From Streptomyces sp. NBC_01689 (lineage in GTDB: Bacteria; Actinomycetota; Actinomycetes; Streptomycetales; Streptomycetaceae): DNA of 64,000 bases. Both the position numbers and the translations under genes were made by a program. Of the stretch, positions 47,101-64,000 are shown in pieces. The notes below the pieces were generated by a model. That model was not told the DNA's origin. It saw nothing but the letters and a program-made list of their open reading frames with translations, and did no database searches. The DNA is taken from positions 9,734,001 to 9,798,000 of the forward strand of contig NZ_CP109592.1 in NCBI RefSeq assembly GCF_036250675.1. The letters run 5' to 3'. Each line of letters starts with the position of its first letter. Within the stretch, counting starts at the first letter, position 1.

Positions 47101-50100
47101 TCCGCGTCGCCGACGACGGCCGGGTCCTGCTCACCGGCCTGCTCTCGGCACGCTCCCAGCCCTGGCTCGCCGACCACCGGGTCTCCGGCGCCGTCCTGCT
47201 GCCGGGCACCGCCTTCGCCGAACTCGCCCTGCGCGCGGGCGACGAGGCCGGCTGCGACCTGCTGGAGGAACTGACCCTCGAAGCCCCGCTCGTCCTCGCG
47301 GAGAAGGACACCGCGCAGCTCCAGCTCGTCCTCGGCGCCCCCGACGACACCGGCCGCCGCCAACTGGCCGTCTACGCACGCCTCGAGACCGCCGCGGACG
47401 ACACCGGCACCGAGTGGACCCGCCACGCCTCCGCGGTCCTGGCCCCCCAGACCGCCGGGAGCACCGACGCCGCCTTCGACCTGACGGCCTGGCCGCCGCC
47501 CGGCGCCCGCCCCGTCCCCCTCGACGGCTTCTACGCCGCCCTCGCCGACACCGGCTACCAGTACGGGCCCGTCTTCCAGGGCCTGCGGGCCGCCTGGCGC
47601 GCCGACGGGGCGTGGTACGCCGAGGTCGCGCTGCCCGAGGACCAGCACAAGGACGCGGCCCGCTACGGACTGCACCCCGCGCTGCTGGACGCCGCCCTGC
47701 ACGCCCAGCTCACCGCACCCGCGGGGGAGGAGGGCGGCCCCGCCGGGGTCGGCCTGCCGTTCTCGTGGAGCGGGGTGCGCCTGCACGCGGTCGGAGCCAC
47801 CAGCCTGCGGGTACGGATCGAACCGTCCGGCGCGAGCGGGGTCGCCCTGCGCATCGCCGACGCCGAGGGCCGCCCCGTCGCCACCGTCGACACCCTCGTC
47901 TCCCGGCCCGTCTCCGCCGACAGCCTGCGCGGCGCCGCCGCCCCGGCCGCCGCCGGAGCCCTGTACCGGGTCACCTGGAGCCCCGCCGGGAGCGCCCCGG
48001 CCGCACCCCCGGCCGGCCGCTGGTACGTCGCCGGGACGGACGGGGACACCGGCCTCGACGCCGCCTGGCCCCGCGTGTCCGGCCCCGGCGAACTCCCCGA
48101 GGACGCCGAGACGGTGCTGCTGCCCTGCCCCGCCGGTGACGACCCCGCCACCGTCGCCGCGGACCTCCTGCGGACCCTGCAGACCTGGCTCGCCGACGCC
48201 CGCACGGCCGGCGCCCGCCTCGTCGTCCTCACCCGCGGGGCGATCGCCGCCCGCGACGGCGAGGACGTGCCCGCCGTCGCGGCGGCCGCCGCCTGGGGCC
48301 TGGTCCGCTCCGCCCAGAGCGAGAACCCCGGACGCCTCGTCCTGCTCGACACCGACCCCGACACCGACCCCGGCACCACGCCCTCCGTCCTCGCCGCCGC
48401 CCTCGCCACCGGCGAACCCCAACTCGCCCTGCGCGACGGCCTGCCGCTCGCCCCCCGCCTCACCCGCGGGCCCACCGCCCGCCCCGCCGCGGACCCGGCC
48501 GACGGCCCCGGAGCCCCCTGGGACCCCGAAGGCACCGTCCTGATCACCGGCGGCACCGGCTACCTGGGCGCCCTCGTCGCCCGCCACCTCGTCACCCGGC
48601 ACGCCGTACGCGGCCTCGTCCTCGTCTCCCGGCGCGGCGCCGACGCCCCGGGCGCGAGCGGTCTGGCGGCCGAACTCACCGCACAGGGCGCGCAGGTGAC
48701 CGTCGAGGCCTGCGACACCGCCGACCCCGCCGCGCTCGCCGCCCTCCTCGCCCGGATCCCCGCCGAGCGCCCGCTGCGCGGCGTCGTGCACACCGCCGGT
48801 GTCCTCGACGACGGCGTCCTCGCCTCGCTCACCCCCGAGCGCCTCGGCGCCGTCCTGCGCGCCAAGGCGGCCTCCGCGCTCGCCCTGCACCACGCCACCC
48901 GCGACGCGGACCTGACGGCGTTCGTGCTGTTCTCCTCCGCCGCCGGCCTGCTCGGCGGCGCCGGACAGGCCAACTACGCGGCCGCCAACACCGTCCTGGA
49001 CGCCCTCGCCCAGCACCGGCACGCCCAGGGCCTGCCCGCCACCTCCCTCGCCTGGACGCTGTGGGCCGGCGACGCCGGCATGACGGGCGGCCTCGACGAG
49101 GACGACATCCGGCGCATCGCCGCCTCCGGCCTGCCCGCGATCACCGCCGAACAGGGCCTGGACCTCCTCGACGCCGCCCTGACGGCCGGCGAGCCGCTGC
49201 TCGCCCCGCTGCGCCTGGACACCGCCGCGCTGCGCACCGCCGCCGGCGCCGGCCGGCTGCCCGTGCTGCTGCGCGGCCTGGTCCGCGCCCCGGCCCGGCG
49301 CACCGTCGAGGCCGGCACCGGCGACGCACCCCGGCTGACCGCACGGCTGGCCGGCCTGGAACCCGCGGAACAGGAACGGCTGCTCCTGGACCTGGTCCGC
49401 CGGCACGCCGCCACCGCCCTCGGCCACGACACGGCCGGCGCGGTCGGCGCCGACCAGTCCTTCCGCGACCTCGGCTTCGACTCCCTCACCTCCGTCGAGC
49501 TGCGCAACCGCCTCAACACCGAGACCGGTCTGCGGCTGCCGCCCACGCTCGTCTTCGACCACCCCCGGCCCGCCGCGCTCGCCCGCCACCTGCGCGAGGA
49601 ACTCGGCGGCACCACCGTGCGCACGGAGACCGCCGCCGTGGCCGCCGCCGACGACGACCCCGTCGTCATCATCGGCATGGCCTGCCAGTACCCCGGCGGC
49701 GTCACCTCCCCCGAAGAGCTGTGGCGCTTCGTCGCCGAGGGCGGCGACGCGATCTCCGCGTTCCCCTCCGACCGCGGCTGGGACCTGGAACGCCTGCCCG
49801 GACTCCAGGCCGGATTCCTCTACGGGGCCACCCACTTCGACGCCTCCCTGTTCGGGATCTCCCCCCGCGAGGCCCTCGCCATGGACCCCCAGCAGCGCCT
49901 GCTGCTGGAGTCCTCCTGGGAGGTCTTCGAACGGGCCGGCATCGACCCGCTGTCCCTGCGCGGCAGCCGCACCGGCGTGTTCGTGGGCGCGATGGGCTCC
50001 GGATACGCCTCCGGCCTCGCCGACATCCCCGAGGGCATGGAGGGCTACATCGGCCTCGGCGTCTCCGGCAGCGTCATCTCCGGCCGCGTCGCCTACACCT

Positions 50101-53100
50101 TCGGCCTCGAAGGCCCCACCATGACCATCGACACGGCCTGCTCCTCGGCACTGGTCTCCCTGCACCTGGCCGCGCACGCGCTGCGCACCGGCGAGTGCGG
50201 CATGGCCCTGGCCGGCGGCGTCACCGTGATGGCCACCCCCGGCACCTACACCGAGTTCACCGCGCAGAACGGACTCGCCGCGGACGGCCGCTGCAAGGCG
50301 TTCGCCGCGTCCGCCGACGGCACCAGCTTCTCCGAGGGCGTCGGAGTCCTGCTCCTGGAACGGCTCTCCGACGCCCGCCGCAACCACCACCCCGTCCTCG
50401 CCGTGGTCCGCGGCTCGGCGACCAACCAGGACGGCGCCTCCAACGGACTGACCGCCCCCAACGGCCCCTCCCAGGAACGCGTCATCCGCCAGGCCCTCGC
50501 CGCCGCCGGCCTCACCGCGCGCGAGGTGGACGCCGTCGAGGCGCACGGCACCGGCACCACCCTCGGCGACCCCATCGAGGCACGCGCCCTGTTCGCCACC
50601 TACGGACAGGACCGCGAGGACGGCCGGCCCCTGCTGCTCGGCTCCGCCAAGTCCAACTTCGGCCACACCCAGGCCGCCGCCGGCGCCGCCGGAGTCATCA
50701 AGATGGTCATGGCCATGCGCCACGGCGAACTGCCCCGCACCCTCCACGTCGACGAGCCCTCCGAGCACATCGACTGGTCCAGCGGCGCCGTCGAACTGCT
50801 CACCGAGCCCCGCACCTGGCCGGCCGACACCGCACGGCCCCGCCGCGCCGGCGTCTCCTCCTTCGGCATCAGCGGCAGCAACGCGCACGTCATCCTGGAG
50901 GAACCGCCCGCGCCGCTGCCCGCCCCCGGCCGCCCCGAACCGGCCGCCCGGCCCCGCGCGTTCACCGTCTCCGGACACACCCCGGACGCCCTGCGCGCCC
51001 AGGCCGCCCGGCTGCGCAGCCACCTCCTCGCCCACCCCGGCACCGACCTGCGCGACCTCGCGCACACCCTGACCGCCGCCCGGCACACCCTCGGCCACCG
51101 CGCCGTCGCCGTCGCCGGCGACCACACGGAACTGCTCACCGCCCTCGCCGCCACCGCACAGGGCACCCACAGCCCCGACGTCGCCACCGGCACCGCCGGC
51201 ACCGGCGGCGGGACCGCGTTCCTCTTCAGCGGCCAGGGCGCCCAGCGCCCCGGCATGGGCCAGGACCTCTACCGGGCCCACCCCGTGTACGCGGAGACCT
51301 TCGACACCGTCTGCGCCGAACTCGACCGCCACCTCGACGGCCCGCCGCTGCGCTCGGTCGTCTTCTGCGAGGAGGGCTCGCCCGAGGCCGACCTGCTCGG
51401 CCGGACCGCCTACACCCAGGCCGCGCTGTTCGCCGTCGGCACCGCCGCCCACGCCCTGGTCCACTCCTGGGGCGCCCGCCCCGACGCCCTGATGGGCCAC
51501 TCCGTCGGCGAACTGACGGCCGCGCACGCCGCGGGCGTCCTCACCCTCGCCGACGCCTGCGCCCTGGTGGCCGCCCGCGGCCGGCTGATGCAGGCACTGC
51601 CCGAGGGCGGCGCGATGACCGCCGTCGAAGCCACCGAGGAAGAGGTACGCCAACTCCTCGACCAGAACGACCGGAGCGACCAGAACGGAGGCCGCGCCGG
51701 CATCGCCGCGCTCAACGGCCCCGCCTCGGTCGTGCTCTCCGGCGACGAGGACGAGGTGGAGCGGATCGCCGCCGTCCTCGCCGGGCGCGGACGCCGCACC
51801 CGGCGCCTGCGGGTCAGCCACGCCTTCCACTCCGCCCGCATGGACGCCATGCTCGACGAGTTCGAACAGGTCGCCGCACGCGTCACCTACGGCCCGCCCG
51901 CCCTGCCCGTGGTCTCCAACGTCACCGGACGCCTCGCCGAGGGCGACGACCTGCGCACCGCGGCCTACTGGCGCCGGCATGTGCGCGACGCGGTCCGCTT
52001 CTGCGACGGCGCGCGCGCCCTGGAGGCCCTCGGCGTCACCACGTACCTCGAACTGGGCCCCGACGCCACGCTGACCACGATGGCCCTCGACAGCGTCACC
52101 GACCCCACGACGGCCGCCGCCGCACCGCTGATGCGCCGCGAGGGCGACGAGCGCCGCGCCGCCCTGCTCGCCGCGGGCCTGCTGCACGCCCGCGGCGCCG
52201 AGCTGGACCCGGCCGCGCTGCACGACCCCGACGCGCTCCGCGGCGAACTGCCCACCTACGCCTTCCAGCGCGAGCGCTACTGGCTCCAGTCCTCCGCGCA
52301 GCCCGCCGGGGCCGCCGAACCGGCCGACTCCGGTGAGGAGAGCCGGTTCTGGGACTTCGTCGAACAGGCCGGCCCGCAGGACCTCGCCGACCGCCTCGGC
52401 CTGGACACCGACGCACCGCTCAGCGCGGTCCTGCCCGCGATCTCCTCCCTGCGCCGCGAGCGCCGGCAGACGTCCCGGGCACAGGGCTGGGAGCACCGCG
52501 TCGTGTGGAAGCCGGCCGTCGAGGAGGCCGCCGCCCTCACCGGCACCTGGCTGCTGCCCGTCCCCGCCGGCCACGCGGACGGCGCCTGGGCCGCCTCGGT
52601 CGCCGCCGCGCTCGGCGCGCACGGCGCCCACGTGGTGAGCGTGCCCGTCGACTGCGCGTCCGCCGACCGCGTCACCCTGGCCGCCCGGCTGAGCGACGCC
52701 CTCGCGACGACGGACGGCGGGAGCCTCGGCGGCGTCCTGTCCCTGCTCGCCGCCGACACCCGGCCGCTGCCGGACCACCCCTCCACCCCGAGCGGCCTCG
52801 CCGCCACCGCCGCGCTCGTCCAGGCATTCTCCGACAGTTCCGACACCCTGGACGGCCCGGACGGCGCGGGCACCGCACCCCTGTGGTGCCTGACCGCCGG
52901 CGCCGTCGGCATCCACGCCCAGGAAGCACCTGAAGCGCCCGAACAGGCCGCCGTCTGGGGCCTCGGCCGCACCGCGGCCCTCGAACACCCGCAGAGCTGG
53001 GGCGGACTCGTCGACCTCCCCGGCACCACCGGCACCCCGATCGCCGAGGACATCGGCCGCCGGCTGAGCGCCGTCCTGACCGGCCGCGACGGGGAGGACC

Positions 53101-54512
53101 AGGTCGCGGTCCGCGGCTCCGGCACCTTTCTGCGCCGGCTGGAGCGGATCCCGGCCGGCTCCGAACCCGCCGCCGCCCCCGCCTGGCACGGCACCGTCCT
53201 GCTGACCGGCGCCACCGGCGCCCTCGGCGTGCACACCGCCGCGTGGCTCGCCGCGCAGGGCGCCGCACGGATACTCGCCGTCAGCCGCTCCGGCGCCGGC
53301 GCCGAGGGCGCGGCCCGGCTGAAGGCCGCGCTGGAGGGCACCGGCACCGAACTGGAGATCGCCGCCTGCGACGTCGCCGACCGCGACGCGCTCGCCGCGC
53401 TCCTGGCCCGGCACCCCGTGGACGCCGTGATCCACACCGCGGGCGTCCTCGACGACCGGCTCATCGACACCCTGTCGCCCGAGAGCCTGGAGACCGTGCT
53501 GCGCCCCAAGCTGGCCGCCGCCCGCAACCTGCACGACCTCACCCGCGACCGGGACCTGTCCGCCTTCGTGCTGTACTCGTCCGTCTCCGGCACCCTCGGC
53601 ACCCTCGGCCAGGCCAACTACGCCGCCGCCAACGCCTGTCTGGACACCCTCGCGCAGCAGCGCCGCGCCGCGGGACTGCCCGGCACCTCGCTGGCCTGGG
53701 GGCCGTGGGCCGGCGGCGGCATGGCCGCGCAGAACACCGGGGCCGAGGAACGCATGCGGCGCAGCGGCATGAACCCGCTGGACCCGGAGCACGCCCCGGC
53801 CGCCCTGGGCCGGGCCGTGGCCCGCCCGGACGCGGCCGTGACCGTCGCCGACGTCCATTGGACACGTTTCGCGCCCGGCTTCACCTCGGCCCGGCGCAGC
53901 CCGCTCCTGTCCGACCTGCCGGAGCTCCGCGACCTCGCGGCCGCCCGCCCGGCGGCCCCGGGCGGGGACGCCGCCGCCACCACCCTGCGCGCCCGGCTGG
54001 CCGAGCAGTCCGCCGCCGAGCAGGAGCGCACGCTCCTGGCCCTGGTCCGCGGCCAGGCCGCCGGCGTCCTCGGCCACGCCTCCACCGACAAGGTCGGCGC
54101 CGCCCAGGCGTTCAACGCCCTCGGCTTCGACTCCCTGACCGCCGTCGAACTGCGCAACCGGCTCGGCACCGCCACCGGCCTGGCCCTGCCCGCCACGCTC
54201 CTGTTCGACCAGCCCAACGCGACGGCCCTCGCCGGATACCTGCGCGGCCGGCTCACCGAGGGCATGGACGGCGCGGGCCGGGCGCTCGCCGAACTCGACC
54301 GCCTGGAGACCGCGTTGACGGACCTCGCGGACGACGACACGCGACGGGACCGGATCGGCGCCCGGCTGCGCTCCCTGCTGGCCCGCTGGGACGGCCCGGA
54401 CCGCGGCCCGGTCCTCACGGCACCGGCGACCGACGACGTCAGCGACCGGATCAACTCCGCAGCGGCGGACGAGATCTTCGACTTCATCGAGAACGATCTT
54501 GGAATCTCCTGA
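44166..54512 (+). CDS. Two-module type I PKS (3448 residues)
   Basis: The GTG at 44166 follows AAGGAAG by 8 nt and opens the docking helix ([20 protein letters not shown]). Domain order with rough residues: KS 34-459, AT 602-954, DH 959-1254, KR core 1456-1640, ACP 1744-1815, KS 1829-2249, AT 2349-2710, KR core 3008-3187, ACP 3294-3365, then a docking tail ending [11 protein letters not shown]. Both ATs are malonyl type. The first module should give an alkene and the second a D-configured hydroxyl. There is no TE or release domain, so the chain moves on, most simply to the next gene 65 bp downstream. Confidence 0.96.
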   Translation: MADDGKYVEYLKRVTAELRQTRRQLHEVEEKQREPIAIVSMSCRFPGAVATPEDLWRLVDEDGDAIGPLPADRGWDIEDRFDPDPDKPGTFSTREGGFLGDAAAFDAGFFGMSPREALATDPQQRLLLQASWELLERAGIPPATLRSSATGVFVGAATSGYGQGPVEVPEDVHGLMLAGNATSVASGRISYVLGLEGPTVTVDTACSSSLVALHWAVQALRSGECDLALAGGVAVMATPGLLFEFSRQRGLAADGRCKAFSDDADGTGWSEGVGLLLVERLSDARRNGHPVLAVVRGSAVNSDGASNGLTAPNGPAQQRVIEQALANAGLSAADIDAVDAHGTGTSLGDPIEAQALLATYGGAKDAERPLLLGSLKSNLGHTQAAAGVASVIKMVMALRHGRLPRTLHVSEPSTHVDWSAGHVRLLTEPADWPDTGDRPRRAAVSSFGISGTNAHTILEAAPAEHPAGDAAAQDAPGTAPAARPAQDTTAPGTTAPDGAAPDGSPAVPPSPVVPWIVSARGAAALRGQAARLLDRVTGEDDHASPGIAHALLTTRQLFEHRAVVLADDHAAALRGLARLADDNPDTPDAPHVVTGRVLRGATAFLFSGQGSQRTGMGRELYAAFPAFAAAFDAVCAHLDTALGRSLKSIVLDGAEGPDALDGTDLTQPALFALEVALFRLLESWGVRPKYLVGHSLGELSAAHAAGVWSLADACRLVAARGRIMQALPPGGAMISVEATEDEVTPLLAAHGGAVSIAALNGPRSTVISGDENAVEEVAAQLEARQRRTRRLRVGHAFHSARMDAALDEFRAVAESVTYHAPRITVVSNLTGRPATADELGSPDYWVRHLRRPVRFADGIDWLAGHGVSRFVELGPDATLTALARACLPDDTTERVCLASLRKDRPEAPALLAAVAGLFTHGAAVDWQRLLPAPGTARVDLPTYAFQRDDYWLRMSARGAGDLSGAGLGSAGHPLLSAVVRVADDGRVLLTGLLSARSQPWLADHRVSGAVLLPGTAFAELALRAGDEAGCDLLEELTLEAPLVLAEKDTAQLQLVLGAPDDTGRRQLAVYARLETAADDTGTEWTRHASAVLAPQTAGSTDAAFDLTAWPPPGARPVPLDGFYAALADTGYQYGPVFQGLRAAWRADGAWYAEVALPEDQHKDAARYGLHPALLDAALHAQLTAPAGEEGGPAGVGLPFSWSGVRLHAVGATSLRVRIEPSGASGVALRIADAEGRPVATVDTLVSRPVSADSLRGAAAPAAAGALYRVTWSPAGSAPAAPPAGRWYVAGTDGDTGLDAAWPRVSGPGELPEDAETVLLPCPAGDDPATVAADLLRTLQTWLADARTAGARLVVLTRGAIAARDGEDVPAVAAAAAWGLVRSAQSENPGRLVLLDTDPDTDPGTTPSVLAAALATGEPQLALRDGLPLAPRLTRGPTARPAADPADGPGAPWDPEGTVLITGGTGYLGALVARHLVTRHAVRGLVLVSRRGADAPGASGLAAELTAQGAQVTVEACDTADPAALAALLARIPAERPLRGVVHTAGVLDDGVLASLTPERLGAVLRAKAASALALHHATRDADLTAFVLFSSAAGLLGGAGQANYAAANTVLDALAQHRHAQGLPATSLAWTLWAGDAGMTGGLDEDDIRRIAASGLPAITAEQGLDLLDAALTAGEPLLAPLRLDTAALRTAAGAGRLPVLLRGLVRAPARRTVEAGTGDAPRLTARLAGLEPAEQERLLLDLVRRHAATALGHDTAGAVGADQSFRDLGFDSLTSVELRNRLNTETGLRLPPTLVFDHPRPAALARHLREELGGTTVRTETAAVAAADDDPVVIIGMACQYPGGVTSPEELWRFVAEGGDAISAFPSDRGWDLERLPGLQAGFLYGATHFDASLFGISPREALAMDPQQRLLLESSWEVFERAGIDPLSLRGSRTGVFVGAMGSGYASGLADIPEGMEGYIGLGVSGSVISGRVAYTFGLEGPTMTIDTACSSALVSLHLAAHALRTGECGMALAGGVTVMATPGTYTEFTAQNGLAADGRCKAFAASADGTSFSEGVGVLLLERLSDARRNHHPVLAVVRGSATNQDGASNGLTAPNGPSQERVIRQALAAAGLTAREVDAVEAHGTGTTLGDPIEARALFATYGQDREDGRPLLLGSAKSNFGHTQAAAGAAGVIKMVMAMRHGELPRTLHVDEPSEHIDWSSGAVELLTEPRTWPADTARPRRAGVSSFGISGSNAHVILEEPPAPLPAPGRPEPAARPRAFTVSGHTPDALRAQAARLRSHLLAHPGTDLRDLAHTLTAARHTLGHRAVAVAGDHTELLTALAATAQGTHSPDVATGTAGTGGGTAFLFSGQGAQRPGMGQDLYRAHPVYAETFDTVCAELDRHLDGPPLRSVVFCEEGSPEADLLGRTAYTQAALFAVGTAAHALVHSWGARPDALMGHSVGELTAAHAAGVLTLADACALVAARGRLMQALPEGGAMTAVEATEEEVRQLLDQNDRSDQNGGRAGIAALNGPASVVLSGDEDEVERIAAVLAGRGRRTRRLRVSHAFHSARMDAMLDEFEQVAARVTYGPPALPVVSNVTGRLAEGDDLRTAAYWRRHVRDAVRFCDGARALEALGVTTYLELGPDATLTTMALDSVTDPTTAAAAPLMRREGDERRAALLAAGLLHARGAELDPAALHDPDALRGELPTYAFQRERYWLQSSAQPAGAAEPADSGEESRFWDFVEQAGPQDLADRLGLDTDAPLSAVLPAISSLRRERRQTSRAQGWEHRVVWKPAVEEAAALTGTWLLPVPAGHADGAWAASVAAALGAHGAHVVSVPVDCASADRVTLAARLSDALATTDGGSLGGVLSLLAADTRPLPDHPSTPSGLAATAALVQAFSDSSDTLDGPDGAGTAPLWCLTAGAVGIHAQEAPEAPEQAAVWGLGRTAALEHPQSWGGLVDLPGTTGTPIAEDIGRRLSAVLTGRDGEDQVAVRGSGTFLRRLERIPAGSEPAAAPAWHGTVLLTGATGALGVHTAAWLAAQGAARILAVSRSGAGAEGAARLKAALEGTGTELEIAACDVADRDALAALLARHPVDAVIHTAGVLDDRLIDTLSPESLETVLRPKLAAARNLHDLTRDRDLSAFVLYSSVSGTLGTLGQANYAAANACLDTLAQQRRAAGLPGTSLAWGPWAGGGMAAQNTGAEERMRRSGMNPLDPEHAPAALGRAVARPDAAVTVADVHWTRFAPGFTSARRSPLLSDLPELRDLAAARPAAPGGDAAATTLRARLAEQSAAEQERTLLALVRGQAAGVLGHASTDKVGAAQAFNALGFDSLTAVELRNRLGTATGLALPATLLFDQPNATALAGYLRGRLTEGMDGAGRALAELDRLETALTDLADDDTRRDRIGARLRSLLARWDGPDRGPVLTAPATDDVSDRINSAAADEIFDFIENDLGIS
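44265..49610 (+). other. PKS module 10: KS-AT(malonyl)-DH-KR(B1-type)-ACP
   Basis: KS 44265-45540 has Cys at 44781. AT 45969-47025 has GHSLGE (Ser 46248) and HAFH, so malonyl. DH 47040-47925 has the canonical [15 protein letters not shown] and [12 protein letters not shown] catalytic half 48531-49085 has GGTGYLG, VLDDG and no Trp141, so B1, consistent with a trans-alkene. ACP Ser is at 49482. Confidence 0.87.
49650..54260 (+). other. PKS module 11: KS-AT(malonyl)-KR(B1-type)-ACP
   Basis: KS 49650-50910 has Cys at 50139 (DTACSSA) and KSNFGHTQ. Its N-terminal region lacks the usual acidic YDPDP...YTREG stretch before GFL. AT 51210-52295 has GHSVGE and HAFH, so malonyl, with an Asn/Asp-rich insert ([11 protein letters not shown]). 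There is no DH. KR catalytic half 53187-53725 has [12 protein letters not shown] and Leu at positions 141 and 144, so B1. ACP Ser is at 54132. Confidence 0.85.
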
Positions 54513-54577
54513 GGCCGCCGCGACGGCCGGCCAGGGCGACGACACGCGACACGGGACTGGGGAACGGGTGAACACGC

Positions 54578-64000
<9,423 letters not shown>

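Overview
The window is an internal slice of a very large modular type I polyketide synthase (PKS) gene cluster from a high-GC actinomycete, almost certainly Streptomyces or a close relative. The evidence is the G/C-saturated third codon positions, ATG/GTG starts, canonical cis-AT modules and actinobacterial docking helices. All genes lie on the + strand. Both window edges cut through PKS genes.

Layout. (1) 1-2477: 3' end of a PKS gene (end of an AT, A1-type KR, ACP, C-terminal docking region). (2) 2526-17677: a three-module PKS gene whose frame is broken by one missing base at about 8504-8507. A strong hairpin follows it. (3) 17784-19594: two translationally coupled non-PKS genes, a long-form glucose-1-phosphate thymidylyltransferase and a futalosine hydrolase (MqnB) homologue, closed by a large terminator hairpin. 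(4) 19815-44009: a giant five-module PKS gene of about 8064 residues. (5) 44166-54512: a two-module PKS gene. (6) 54578-64000: a PKS gene cut by the window end, with one complete module and a second lost within its KR. Numbering modules 1-13 in window order, extender and beta-carbon processing read: 1 (AT truncated, OH), 2 (methylmalonyl, OH), 3 (methylmalonyl, OH), 4 (malonyl, C=C), 5 (malonyl, OH), 6 (malonyl, OH), 7 (malonyl, ketone; DH present but no KR), 8 (methylmalonyl, OH), 9 (malonyl, fully reduced), 10 (malonyl, C=C), 11 (malonyl, OH), 12 (methylmalonyl-like, OH), 13 (malonyl, probably C=C).

How it fits together. The PKS genes make a long polyol/polyene chain. The thymidylyltransferase supplies dTDP-glucose for deoxysugars. 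The MqnB homologue would divert futalosine-pathway chemistry, normally menaquinone biosynthesis, into the cluster. That combination matches what is known of glycosylated polyol macrolides bearing a naphthoquinone, such as PM100117/PM100118 and, by structure, langkolide and the astolides. I infer that this is a cluster of that type; the window alone does not prove it. Other points of interest are the KR-less DH module, a KR with conflicting stereochemical fingerprints, an AT with altered active-site motifs, and nearly identical AT cassettes whose codon use differs from their surroundings.
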